From Cellvibrionaceae bacterium (lineage in GTDB: Bacteria; Pseudomonadota; Gammaproteobacteria; Pseudomonadales; Cellvibrionaceae): a stretch of 64,000 nucleotides of DNA. Both the position numbers and the translations under genes were made by a program. Location of the stretch: contig JANQJP010000030.1 of assembly GCA_028281575.1 (NCBI GenBank), positions 1 through 64,000 of the forward strand. Direction: 5' to 3'. This document shows, one piece after another, positions 55,498 to 64,000 of this stretch (positions are counted from its first letter, which is position 1; each line of letters opens with the position of its first letter). Below the pieces are notes generated by a model. It ran no database searches. It saw only the letters and a program-made list of their open reading frames with translations, and was not told the DNA's origin.

Positions 55498-57063
55498 ATG
55501 GACCGACCTAAAAATTCTCCGGCTACGATTGTTCGAACGAAAGCAGAACAGAACCGAGTTTCGCTGCCAGACTATGACGTTTTCGAACAGATTGGCGAGG
55601 GAGGAATGGCGCGAGTATACCGTGCACAGCATCGTCCCCTGGAGCGCCAAGTCGCGCTAAAAATTCTGTTGCCAGAATATGCGCAGGATAGGTCTTTTGC
55701 GGAGCGCTTTATGCGCGAGGCGCGCATTGCCGCTCGGCTGGTCCATCCGCATATCGTGCAGATCTATGATGTCGATCAGGTGCAAAATGAGCTGTATCTG
55801 GCGATGGAATTTGTCAAAGGTGGTGACCTCTCATCACGAATCAAGCAGGGCGTGTCCGCGCGGGCACTTTTAAAGATTGTTGCGGAACTCTGCGAGGCTC
55901 TGGATTTTGCTCATGGCGAAGGCTACGTTCACAGGGACATTAAACCGCCTAATATTCTGTTTCGATCAGATGGCAGTGTGGTGCTTTCCGACTTTGGTAT
56001 TGCGCGGTCCATCCGCGCCGATGCGCAGTTGACCCAGGCGGGCATGATTCTTGGTACGCCGAGCTATATGAGCCCTGAGCAAGCCGAGGGGCGCGAGCTC
56101 ACGGGCGCATCGGACCTCTACGGTGTTGGTGTCATGATTTATGAAGTGATTGCCGGCAGACCGCCTTATCGCTCTGACTCTTCGATCGACATTCTGCATC
56201 AGCACATTGCGGCACCACTGCCCGATTTGCCCGATTCCACGCCGCATCTGCAGCATTTTTTCAACCAGGCTTTGGCAAAAAGCCCAGAAAACCGGTTTGC
56301 TTCAGGTGCAGAATTGGTTGCTTCGCTTAAGCGCGCACTTGTCGCCGAAGGGAACTTGCCGGAAATTCGCAAGCAAATGCAGCAACCGGCAATCACTGGG
56401 AGCCAGGGCCATGAAAACACCTTATCGGATGACGCTCGCACCAGGGAATATCCTGCACCTCAAATGCCTTCTGCTGAGGAAACGCCTGCACCGACGCCAG
56501 TAGAACGGCACGCCGGCCCGAAAATCCGTAATCGGCCCGCCATGTTGGTAGCGGGTTTAATAGTGTTTGTGCTTGCGGGAGCCTTTCTGTTAATTAGTCG
56601 TGAAGAGACTTCGCAGAGTCGAGAGGTAGTAAAGTCAGAAAAATTTGATCAGCAATATATTGAGAATGTGGTCGATAGAACTTACGACTTTCACATGAAA
56701 GCTGTGCAGACCAAAAAAATGCTCGATGGGGAGATCCGCAGAAAAATGCTGTTGGGGAATACGGGAGATCAAGATGTTGATCACATAATCAACGCGACGA
56801 TCATTGATCGCCACGCGGAATTAAATCGTTATACAACGGAGGCTGTTTCGGGGTTTGCTGAGCTCGCTGATCACTATGTTCAGTCAACAGTTTATGTTGA
56901 TAAAGTTCTTAAGAAAAAAGCTGCTGATGAAGAAAATCTTGGCAACCCTGAAAAATCTGCGTGGCTGCGAAAAATTAGCCAGATATTAAAGTCGGTTCCC
57001 GATAGTGTGTCTGAGCGAGACACTTATTTTAAGTCAGCATTAACTGGTTTTACCTACGATTAA
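55498..57063 (+). CDS. Membrane-anchored serine/threonine protein kinase
   Basis: A 521-residue PknB-like kinase. The N-terminal kinase domain (about 27-285) has the glycine loop IGEGGMARVYRAQ, VAIK-type lysine K55 in VALKILL, HRDIKPPNILF with Asp147, SDFGIARS with Asp165 and GTPSYMSPEQ. A proline-rich linker follows, then a single membrane helix (about 348-370) and an external domain to the end with no PASTA repeats. The external domain (VVDRTYDFHMKAVQTKKML) is unrecognised. No phosphatase gene is adjacent. Confidence 0.92.
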   Translation: MDRPKNSPATIVRTKAEQNRVSLPDYDVFEQIGEGGMARVYRAQHRPLERQVALKILLPEYAQDRSFAERFMREARIAARLVHPHIVQIYDVDQVQNELYLAMEFVKGGDLSSRIKQGVSARALLKIVAELCEALDFAHGEGYVHRDIKPPNILFRSDGSVVLSDFGIARSIRADAQLTQAGMILGTPSYMSPEQAEGRELTGASDLYGVGVMIYEVIAGRPPYRSDSSIDILHQHIAAPLPDLPDSTPHLQHFFNQALAKSPENRFASGAELVASLKRALVAEGNLPEIRKQMQQPAITGSQGHENTLSDDARTREYPAPQMPSAEETPAPTPVERHAGPKIRNRPAMLVAGLIVFVLAGAFLLISREETSQSREVVKSEKFDQQYIENVVDRTYDFHMKAVQTKKMLDGEIRRKMLLGNTGDQDVDHIINATIIDRHAELNRYTTEAVSGFAELADHYVQSTVYVDKVLKKKAADEENLGNPEKSAWLRKISQILKSVPDSVSERDTYFKSALTGFTYD

Positions 57064-57235
57064 AAACCTGGGGAATCTCTGATTAACCTTGTGATAAGTA
57101 CAGTGCTGACTATAATTGCCGGCCTCAGCGCGAAATCTCAGGTGGTGAATGCGAAACAATGCTGTGTTTGGATGTCAATAGACAGTTGTCTTTAAAAAAT
57201 ATGATCGCCTTCATGTATTTTTGGGTAAGCGCCAA

Positions 57236-57982
57236 ATGAATATTCAGGAGGCGTGTTATTTGTTGGGTGTGACCGGGACGGCTTCGCCAAGTGAGATTAA
57301 AGCCGCTTATCGTAAGGCGTCTACGCGTGCGCACCCCGACCGCGGTGGCAGCGACGAGCAGATGAGTCTGGTCAATCTCGCACGGGATATACTCACCGGT
57401 AAGGCGCCTAGTTCGACCGACGATAAACCCCACGGGGTCAAGCCAGAGCGCGAGCCGTGCTCAAAAGAAATTGAAATTTCTTTGAGCTACGAAGAGTGGT
57501 GCGCTGGCGCAGTAAAAAAAATTCAAGATGCCGAAGTAAATCGTATTCTTGATAAAATTATTAATTACAGCTTCGATTTAGAGATCTCCGCATATCATAA
57601 TTTAGACGAGAGTATAAAGCTGGATAACGGCGACTCCTACGTTGAATTTGTGCCCGTTATTGATACGGGTGTATTTAAGCGCAGAGGTATGGATTTGATC
57701 GCAGTTCACTCAATTGAGCTTTACGATTACCTCTACAATCGATTTTTTTATGTCAATCATCCCCTGCAAAAAAACCGAATTAAAGTTTTGATTCCAGAAG
57801 ATCGAGTTTTCATCGGTGGAAAAAGGAAAGTTATTGTTGTGAAAGAAAAGGGCTTTTGTAGCCCATCTAAAAAAGGCAACATGCTTATCGCATTAAATGT
57901 TGAATTACCTGATTTTGAAAATATCTCGGACAAAGCAAAGTTGTTACTTAAGCCCGCTCTTGCCGAAATAAAACTCCAATAA
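57236..57982 (+). CDS. J-domain protein
   Basis: A 248-residue protein. The N-terminal J domain (about 1-55) has the HPD motif in RKASTRAHPDRGG, so it should stimulate a DnaK ATPase. No GF region or zinc fingers are seen. The C-terminal 180 residues look like a worn DnaJ C-terminal substrate domain (FIGGKRKVIVVKEKG and MLIALNVELPDFENISDK). ATG 57236 chosen over a TTG five codons earlier. It follows the kinase gene by 172 nt. Confidence 0.75.
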   Translation: MNIQEACYLLGVTGTASPSEIKAAYRKASTRAHPDRGGSDEQMSLVNLARDILTGKAPSSTDDKPHGVKPEREPCSKEIEISLSYEEWCAGAVKKIQDAEVNRILDKIINYSFDLEISAYHNLDESIKLDNGDSYVEFVPVIDTGVFKRRGMDLIAVHSIELYDYLYNRFFYVNHPLQKNRIKVLIPEDRVFIGGKRKVIVVKEKGFCSPSKKGNMLIALNVELPDFENISDKAKLLLKPALAEIKLQ

Positions 57983-58013
57983 CCCGTGGTCTATATAGGA
58001 AAGTGCTCCTCTC

Positions 58014-58089
58014 CGTTTTTGAACATATCACCGGCGCGCAAATGATTCGAAGACATATATGCTGAAGTTTTTAAGCTAAATGCGCCGCG
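58014..58089 (+). repeat. 77-bp dispersed repeat, copy B
   Basis: 76 bp nearly identical to 34737-34813 on the same strand. Differences are few (for example ATATCACC for GTATCATC, ATTCGAAGAC for GTTCGAAGGC). Just to its left, AGGAAAGTGCTCCTCTCC resembles the left flank of the 34.4 kb element. No inverted arm accompanies it here. It lies between a J-domain gene and the end of the uracil-DNA-glycosylase-like gene. Confidence 0.88.
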
Positions 58090-58114
58090 ATCTCTAATAG
58101 CATTTTGTAATTAA

Positions 58115-58690
58115 TCAACGAAGAACTGCGGCGACGCGATGTTTTAGTTCAGGCAGTAGCTCTGACTCGAACCAGCTGTTTTTTTTCAACCAAATATTAT
58201 TGCGTGGACTGGGATGCGGCAGAGGAATCGCTGCCGGAAGATGTGTTTGCCACGATTTAACGATATCTGTGACGCTGCCTTTTTTATCCGGTAGATGTTG
58301 AGCCAGGGCATATTGGCCGATGATAAGTGTGAATTTGATTGCACGTAATTCGCGCAACAGTTTCGCCCGCCATTTTTCTGCACATTCGGGTCGCGGCGGT
58401 AAGTCGCCCGACTTGCCTGAGCCTGGAAAGCAGAACCCCATTGGGAGAATGGCCACCTTAGATGCGTCGTAGAACGTCGCTTTATCTAGGCCCATCCAGT
58501 CGCGTAAGCGTTCGCCACTGGGGTCGTCGAACGGCTGTCCGCTTAAGTGAGTGCGTTTCCCCGGTGCTTGCCCGGCAATCAATATACGTGCATGTTCACC
58601 TATTTGCAGTATCGGGCGCGGGCCCAGCGGCAGAAATTTCTCGCATAGCGTGCAAGCGCGTACCTCAGCGTTGAGTTGTTCGAGTGACAT
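58115..58690 (-). CDS. Uracil-DNA glycosylase family protein
   Basis: A 191-residue protein. It has CTLCEKFLPLGPRPILQI near 12-30, the motif GQAPGKRTHLSGQPFDDPSG near 43-62 and the C-terminal LPHPSPRNN. These are the UDG-superfamily motif 1 (GxxPG) and motif 2 (HPSP). Only two N-terminal Cys are present, fewer than the four Fe-S ligands of families 4 and 5, so it fits a smaller superfamily branch and its activity is uncertain. It converges on the J-domain gene. Confidence 0.85.
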   Translation of the reverse strand: MSLEQLNAEVRACTLCEKFLPLGPRPILQIGEHARILIAGQAPGKRTHLSGQPFDDPSGERLRDWMGLDKATFYDASKVAILPMGFCFPGSGKSGDLPPRPECAEKWRAKLLRELRAIKFTLIIGQYALAQHLPDKKGSVTDIVKSWQTHLPAAIPLPHPSPRNNIWLKKNSWFESELLPELKHRVAAVLR

Positions 58691-58899
58691 TGTTGCCTGA
58701 ACTCCTTCGTGTTGTCTTTCCTATAACGGGCTCCAGCTATCATTAGTAGCCCGGCCTGCTTGAATATTACAAGTCGGATGAGGAATAATTCGAAGACACC
58801 CACCTAAACAGGCGTCATTTGGGGGGTTGGCCATCACTCGTATGTGGCTGAGCTTCTCGCGGCGCGTATTAAACACTGTCTTTTCGGTTGAGTTTCACT

Positions 58900-59346
58900 A
58901 TGGATAAGCTAGATCTTGCGGTTTACGACACCGCCCACAAAGCTCCTCAAGGGCTTGCGAGCCTCGCTGCGAAAATGAACGTTGGTCAGCAAGTGCTTAC
59001 CAATAAGGTAAATTACAACAATGATCAAAATAAGCTGTCGTTGCGCGAAGCTGTATCGATGATGAGCGTCACTGAAGATGTTTCCATTTTGAGAGAAATG
59101 GCGTGGATGTTCGATTTTAGATTGGTCCCGATTACTTCCAAACCGGAGGAGAGCTTACTTTCCGCCATCGTTAATGCCAGTGCAGATCACGGCAAGGTCC
59201 ATCAAACGATTGAATCTGCATTTATTGATAGACGCGTGAGCAAGCGTGAAATGCATCAAATATCTCGCGAGGTCAACGATGCTATCGATGCGCTAAATAC
59301 CTTGCTGGCGACAATAGAAAAAATGCATTTAGAAGGCGCGCCATAA
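58900..59346 (+). CDS. Phage CII-like regulatory protein
   Basis: A 148-residue protein. It has an N-terminal helical region with LASLAAKMNVGQQVLTNKVN, and LSLREAVSMMSVTEDVSILREMAWMF, which is the pattern of the phage regulatory CII-like family (Phage_CP76). It is likely a DNA-binding regulator. No other phage gene is near, so it may be a remnant or a domesticated regulator. ATG 58900 chosen; a TTG four codons earlier is possible. Confidence 0.72.
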   Translation: MDKLDLAVYDTAHKAPQGLASLAAKMNVGQQVLTNKVNYNNDQNKLSLREAVSMMSVTEDVSILREMAWMFDFRLVPITSKPEESLLSAIVNASADHGKVHQTIESAFIDRRVSKREMHQISREVNDAIDALNTLLATIEKMHLEGAP

Positions 59347-59529
59347 TGTCTCTCGTTCAATAAGAGCGGGGTTAGGACTTTGGTTGCCCGGCACATCTAA
59401 TACACGTCGATATGCACCAGACTAGCGCATGTTACATCCGGTTGAGGTAATATTGCGGCACGCAACCAATAAAACTGTGTTTTGAATGCATTGCCAGTTA
59501 AAACGTGAAACTTCAACTAGTCTTCCTAT

Positions 59530-62040
59530 ATGACCATGTTTTTTACGAGCGCGAATACGCGAGGCCGTTTAGGCAAGTCCTTGGCTATGCTTGCGCTGGC
59601 GATTATCTTTGCTTTCTCCGTTGTCTCTCAGTCGTGGTCAGATATGCATGCGGGACACGAAAATGTTCCGCGTGAGCAGACGCTTGTCTTCGACCCTATC
59701 TCTGGCCGCATTGCGTTCCCCGACTTTTGGAATCCCTACGGTTACAAGTCTGGATACAGCATAGATTTTGGTATTGATCACGGCTTTCATCAGGCGATGA
59801 TTGAGCCGCTGTTCGTGCTCGACTATGAATCTGGCAAATTAACTCCGTGGTTGGCGACCGATTATCGGTTTAATACCACTCATGATAGGGTCAGAATCAC
59901 CTTGCGTACCGGTGTTAAATGGAGTGATGGTGAGGCGATGGATGCTGATGACCTCGTCTTTACCATCAATATGCTAAAGCAAAACCCCGGCTTGAAGCGC
60001 TCGTTGCAAGTGATAAATTGGGTGGACAGTGTCGTTAAGGTTGATAGGCTCACCGCGGAAATTAAGCTGCTAAGCCCCAATCCAGAATTTGTCGTCGATC
60101 ACCTAAGTTTGAAAATTTCTTCGGGTTTGCATGTGTTGCCAGAGCATATTTGGCGGGACAAGGACCCTATTTCGTTTAGTAATTACGCTCCGGAAAAGGG
60201 GTGGCCTGTGTTTACCGGGCCCTATCGTCTGGTGCAGTCCTCGACCTATCGTACCGTACTGATGCGCAATGACGATTGGTGGGGAGCTCAAGCTGGGTTT
60301 ATGCCCCTGCCTAAACCGAAAAAGCTCGTCTGGGCGGCTTTGGGCTCCAGCGAGAGCCGTGTGGCAGCGATGGCAGCCAATCAGCTTGACAGCTTAATGG
60401 ACATATCGATAGATGAGTTTAAGCGTCTGACCCGTGACAATCCCGATGTTATTGCCTATCACGACGGCCCGCCTTACGCCTGGCGCGATCCCTGTCCGCG
60501 CTACCTTGAATTCAATACCCAGAGAGAGCCCTGGTCGGACAAGGCGCTTCGCTGGGCGATTAACCACGCGATAGATCGGGAGCAATTGGTTAAGCGCGGT
60601 TACGAAGGCAAGACAGTGGCGTCCACCCATGTCGTTCCAGATTATGAAACGATACAACCCTATTTGGATTTTGCTCAGCGTTCAGGTCTCTATGATCGCT
60701 ATCCGTTGCATGTGCACGATCCAAGCCGCGCAAAGCTAATCCTGAAGTCGCGTGGTTACCAGTTCAACGCTGAAAGCGGTTTTTTTGAAAAAGACGGCCA
60801 ACCGCTGTCGCTGCATGTGCAAATTAGAGAGGGAGGCTTTTTCCATTCTCGTGTTGCTGAAATCATGATTCGACAAATGCGCCGTGTTGGTATTGACGCG
60901 TCGTTTGGCATCGTCGCCGAAGGACTTTATTGGCGCAACTTGGAAAACCACACGTTTCAGGCCCATGTTGGTGGTGCTCGTGCTTGTGGCTCAGTTTACG
61001 ATCCACACCCGACCATGCAGAAGATCGGCGAAATTCACGCAAAAATGGGTAAGCCTATCAAGACTGAGGATGGGGATTACAATACTATTCTGAATAAGAT
61101 GCAGGGCTTCGCTAAGCAAAGTGCTGATTTTAATCAGCAGTTCTTAGCCGCGAGTGAAGTGTTGTTTGAGCAGCTGCCGATTATTCCGCTTGTGCAAACG
61201 GGTGCGCTCGTTCCCTTCAATACGCACTATTGGACCAACTGGCCAACGGCGGACAACCCGTATAGCGTGCCGGCAACCTGGTGGCAAAGTACGCATCAAA
61301 TGCTGCATAAGCTTAAGTCTGTGGAGCGTCCAAAGTCAGAACCTGATAAGAAAATTGATACTAAGATAACGCTCTTTGTGTCGTTGCCGGATCGTGTGAA
61401 ATCGGGAGAAGAGGATCGCGCGTTGATGGATCTCAATCGCGAAGTTGTCGAACGCTTGGTGCAGCGTTTGGGGGTGCGTATAGCGACGCGCGAATACCCA
61501 TGGGCGCGAGCTTATCAGATGGCCCAACGGCGCAAAGATACGTTAATTTATCCCGTCGATCGACTGTTGGTAAATGACGATAGCTTTAAGTGGGTCGGCA
61601 CTATTTCCCCTAGCGTGACTCATGTGTACCAACTCAGTCGCGCTAAGTCGGTCGTGATAAAACACCCGCATGACTTTCACCCCTATCAAATAGCCGTGGT
61701 AAGAAACAGTGGTGCCGAACAATATTTGCGTATGTTTAATCATCCCAGGTTGTGGCCGATTACCGCCGTTGAGCAGGGCATTGCTATGCTTGAAAAAGGT
61801 CGTGTAGACTTATTGATTACTGACGAGTTTCAGTTTGATCGGGGGTTGGCAAGCACGGGCACTAACCCGGAGTTATTTAAAAGCGCGATGACCATTGATG
61901 AGCTGAGTATCGATAGCTTCCTTGCGTTTAGCCCAAGTACCTCGGATCGTTTGGTTGATCGATTCAGAAAAGCTCTGGCGGAAATGAAGATTAGCGGTGA
62001 GTACGACGAACTGATGAGTCGCTACGCGTCCAGCCAATAA
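59530..62040 (+). CDS. Fused double periplasmic substrate-binding protein
   Basis: An 836-residue exported protein. The signal peptide ends near SQSWSDMHA. Residues about 40-610 are an SBP family 5 (peptide/nickel/opine) domain: TLRTGVKWSDGEAMDADDLVFTINMLK, TGPYRLVQ and WAINHAIDREQLVKRGY. Residues about 620-836 form a second, family 3-like (amino-acid) binding domain: LMDLNREVVERLVQRLGVRIATREYPWARAYQMAQ and ALAEMKISGEYDELMSRY. Both look intact. No ABC permease or ATPase lies near, so it may be an orphan or a sensor. The fusion is unusual. Confidence 0.85.
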   Translation: MTMFFTSANTRGRLGKSLAMLALAIIFAFSVVSQSWSDMHAGHENVPREQTLVFDPISGRIAFPDFWNPYGYKSGYSIDFGIDHGFHQAMIEPLFVLDYESGKLTPWLATDYRFNTTHDRVRITLRTGVKWSDGEAMDADDLVFTINMLKQNPGLKRSLQVINWVDSVVKVDRLTAEIKLLSPNPEFVVDHLSLKISSGLHVLPEHIWRDKDPISFSNYAPEKGWPVFTGPYRLVQSSTYRTVLMRNDDWWGAQAGFMPLPKPKKLVWAALGSSESRVAAMAANQLDSLMDISIDEFKRLTRDNPDVIAYHDGPPYAWRDPCPRYLEFNTQREPWSDKALRWAINHAIDREQLVKRGYEGKTVASTHVVPDYETIQPYLDFAQRSGLYDRYPLHVHDPSRAKLILKSRGYQFNAESGFFEKDGQPLSLHVQIREGGFFHSRVAEIMIRQMRRVGIDASFGIVAEGLYWRNLENHTFQAHVGGARACGSVYDPHPTMQKIGEIHAKMGKPIKTEDGDYNTILNKMQGFAKQSADFNQQFLAASEVLFEQLPIIPLVQTGALVPFNTHYWTNWPTADNPYSVPATWWQSTHQMLHKLKSVERPKSEPDKKIDTKITLFVSLPDRVKSGEEDRALMDLNREVVERLVQRLGVRIATREYPWARAYQMAQRRKDTLIYPVDRLLVNDDSFKWVGTISPSVTHVYQLSRAKSVVIKHPHDFHPYQIAVVRNSGAEQYLRMFNHPRLWPITAVEQGIAMLEKGRVDLLITDEFQFDRGLASTGTNPELFKSAMTIDELSIDSFLAFSPSTSDRLVDRFRKALAEMKISGEYDELMSRYASSQ

Positions 62041-62093
62041 GTTTTATCTCGCTGTTTGCCCTCTTTGGATCTCAATGTGAAGTCAAACAGCGC

Positions 62094-62987
62094 TTAAAGA
62101 AGATCGATATTCAACCACAAGTTTGCTTCATCGAAAGGCGTATCGGCGCTCATTTCCGGGTTGTTTAGATGATAGACTGTGCGTTCAGCCAGGTTGGCAT
62201 TTTTAACGCTTGCTTGATCATGGGGTGATTAAAAAATAGCTCATCAAAGCTGCCGTCCTTTATAGCCGTGCGCAAGCCTTTTTCTAGAGCACGTCCAAGC
62301 TGCGTATTGTCGTGAGAGACAAAAAAATACACTGCAGACGGGTATACCAGCAGTATTCTTTTTTCTACAGTCAAATTCAGCTCACGCCTTGCAGTGATTT
62401 CACTCCAGGGTTTCGTGCAGGGCACGGGGCAAATAGTCGAAACGTCCGCCTTCGAGCATATAGAACAAACTTTCGAATTTAACTGGTGCAATGACTTCCA
62501 TTCCCGCCTTTTGCAATACGGTAGTATCGGTCCAAAAACGGCCTTGGCCAAGCCGGATTTTTTTTAATTGCGCGAAGTTTTCAATAGTGTCGAAGAGTTC
62601 CTGTTCGCTATCGCGAATAATAAATATTCTATGACCTAAAAGGCCCTTCAGAAGTGGAATGCGCACTGCGTGCATTGCCTCTTTGTATTCGCGTCGGGTC
62701 GTTGCCCACATGACGGTCAAGCTTCCATTTTTGATCTGTTCGACCATGTGGGTTTTGCTCGTTTGTGAGGGGAGGGTTTTGTAGTAGTGGTCGTTTCCCT
62801 GGCCGCTTTTGTTAACGGCGAGTTTTAATATTTCAAGGAGTAGGGATTCTTGAGCTGTGTTCGCTGATGTATGCGTAATTAATGTTTTCCCGGCAAAGCT
62901 GTCCAGGCAAATAAGTAGCAGGGCGACAGTTTGGAGACAGCGCCGTGCGCGTTTAGGCATGCGGGTAGTTTGCATTGATATGTGCAT
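62094..62987 (-). pseudogene. Family 3-like periplasmic binding protein, two frameshifts
   Basis: The minus-strand reading frame starts at 62987 (MHISMQTTRMPKRARRC, signal-like) and reads to FDYLPRALHE, then hits TGA at 62400. The next frame continues with WSEITARRELNLTVEKRIL to MPTW near 62180. The third continues with AERTVYHLNNPEMSADTPF to a stop at 62094. Together they make one typical solute-binding protein of about 300 residues. One extra base around 62407 and one missing near 62178 compensate each other. It is homologous in type to the C-terminal domain of the neighbouring fusion. Confidence 0.8.
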
Positions 62988-63512
62988 TGTTGAACGAGCA
63001 CTTTGGCTCTCCGGCGTGGTTCAGTGCACGTGAGCAGCGTGTTTGTGGTACTACATTGGTCATTGAGATCAGTTATACAGGCGATATAAATCATCTCAAT
63101 TTCGGTGCGTTACGTATGTAACAATAGTGAACTGAATGGCGACTTACCAGGAGCGGTGCAAGGTCATAGACAAAAGTTCAAATAAAATATTGCACGTTTT
63201 TGGTGCGCTGTCGTGTTTTTTTCGCCAAGCCCACCCAACTAAGGGCATTCAGATAAACGGCCCGTTAACAAGCTGACATCGTTGTTGCTTGAAGTGTAGA
63301 AGTACTTTACTTATTTCAGCACAAAATAGCGCTTGTGATCTGCTCTTTTGAGGTTTGGTCCAGTCTTGGTGATGATGGCATATATAGTGCTTTAGTGCTG
63401 GTCGATCAGGGCTATGAAGGCCCGAATATTTTCGAACAGACGTTTGTAATGAGTGAAACAGGCTTCTTAAGGCCGTGAGTCTGCCCGCTATCGGCGGCAA
63501 GGAGTACATCCA
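62988..63512. other. Intergenic region, no gene seen
   Basis: 525 bases between the pseudogene and the last gene. No supported ORF, RNA or repeat. GGCGGCAAGGAGTACATCC at its right end holds AAGGAG just before the final gene start. The rest presumably carries promoters of both divergent units, but no convincing pair is seen. Confidence 0.35.
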
Positions 63513-64000
63513 ATGAGTGGTGAAAGCTTGGTCAAGGTTCCAGGATTAGATCCAGATGAGCAGCATTTAATGCGAGAAGACCTTCAGGACTCGTTTGTCC
63601 GCAGCCATATAGACCCTTCATTACTAAGTAAATTTCAGCGGGTGTTGCTTACAACCGATGGTACGGTTACCGATATTTTAGAAGCTTATCTCGCCGAACA
63701 AATTCGCCTGGTCAAACTCTCCGAATCCGTCTCTCAGGCTTCCGAACCAAGTCTTCATCTGGGCTATGAGGCGGGTACAGAAATTATTTCGCGCGAGGTG
63801 CTTTTGCAGGGCAAGATTTCCAGAAAAAATTTCATTTACGCGGAATCAATTATCGTTCCAGAGCGCTTGTCCGTTGAATTCCAAAAAGCCTTGCTCGAGA
63901 CAAAAACACCCATCGGTAAAATTTGGATTGAGCAACGTGTAGAAACCTATAAAGAGATAAAGGATTCCGCGCTCGAGAGTGCTGGTAAATTATCCCAGCA
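63513..64000 (+). CDS. Chorismate pyruvate-lyase-like protein (5' part)
   Basis: Open reading frame from ATG 63513 (AAGGAG eight bases upstream) that runs off the window after 162 codons, so the C-terminus is not seen. LLTTDGTVTDILEAYLAEQI near 45-64, EIISREVLLQGKI near 91-103, YAESIIVPERLS near 109-120 and PIGKIW near 134 match the UbiC/DUF98 chorismate-lyase fold. If active it makes 4-hydroxybenzoate. Whether it feeds ubiquinone or a pigment depends on the downstream genes, which are outside the window. Confidence 0.75.
   Translation, partial: MSGESLVKVPGLDPDEQHLMREDLQDSFVRSHIDPSLLSKFQRVLLTTDGTVTDILEAYLAEQIRLVKLSESVSQASEPSLHLGYEAGTEIISREVLLQGKISRKNFIYAESIIVPERLSVEFQKALLETKTPIGKIWIEQRVETYKEIKDSALESAGKLSQ

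Noticed and set aside
58900..59346. Prophage inferred from the CII-like gene
   Set aside because: No integrase, structural or lysis genes lie around it; a single regulator is not enough.
62050..62092. Hairpin CGCTGTTTG/CAAACAGCG as a terminator of the fused binding protein
   Set aside because: Nine-bp stem but a 25-base loop and no T-run after it; it also overlaps the pseudogene stop.
63249..63509. Minus-strand ORF before the chorismate-lyase-like gene
   Set aside because: No ribosome site, no family pattern, and atypical composition for a protein.

Overview
The window looks like chromosome of a marine, polysaccharide-degrading gammaproteobacterium, probably of the Cellvibrionales (Saccharophagus/Teredinibacter-like). 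The reasons are the conserved blocks mutY-yggX and rppH-ptsP-lgt-thyA-folA, a TonB2-type energy transduction operon with a DUF3450 protein and a TPR protein, a pullulanase, a pectate-lyase-like lipoprotein, and many lipoproteins and periplasmic proteins. Species cannot be fixed from the sequence alone.

Layout: 0-5 kb has tRNA-Phe, yggX, mutY, gcvT-gcvH, an HDOD protein and an imelysin-like lipoprotein. 5-11 kb is the housekeeping block (HAD phosphatase, rppH, ptsP, lgt, thyA, folA). 11.4-16.6 kb is a tightly packed TonB-system operon (DUF3450, TtpC-like MotA/TolQ/ExbB protein, ExbB, ExbD, TonB, TPR) closed by a clear intrinsic terminator. 16.7-24.2 kb has a second HDOD protein, a REC-TPR response regulator, argA, phzF-like and an orphan PilB/GspE ATPase. 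24.2-29.9 kb is an accessory stretch of small membrane proteins, an M23 peptidase and a parallel-beta-helix lipoprotein. 30.0-38.3 kb holds the mevalonate route from HMG-CoA to FPP: mvaD, phosphomevalonate kinase, class II HMG-CoA reductase, mevalonate kinase, idi, a divergent HMG-CoA synthase and an IspA-type prenyltransferase. 38.6-43.0 kb is an RND efflux pair. 43.3-48.4 kb has pullulanase, a voltage-gated cation channel and unknown membrane proteins. 48.5-52.5 kb is an envelope cluster (two LPP20-type proteins, an MltC-like transglycosylase, a CsgG/LpoB-like protein). 52.7-59.3 kb has a lipase, tpx, a DHH phosphoesterase, a Ser/Thr kinase, a J-domain protein, a uracil-DNA-glycosylase-like protein and a CII-like regulator. 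59.5-64 kb has a fused double substrate-binding protein, a frameshifted binding-protein pseudogene and the 5' part of a chorismate-lyase-like gene that runs off the window.

The least explained signal is a family of intergenic elements at 19.4, 34.4 and 38.3 kb. They share a core, but each is closed by its own long inverted repeat: the stems are well paired within each copy yet differ between copies. The 34.4 kb copy sits inside the mevalonate locus just upstream of idi, carries an internal 46-47 bp tandem array, and borders a repeat that recurs at 58.0 kb. The complete mevalonate pathway is itself uncommon in Gammaproteobacteria.
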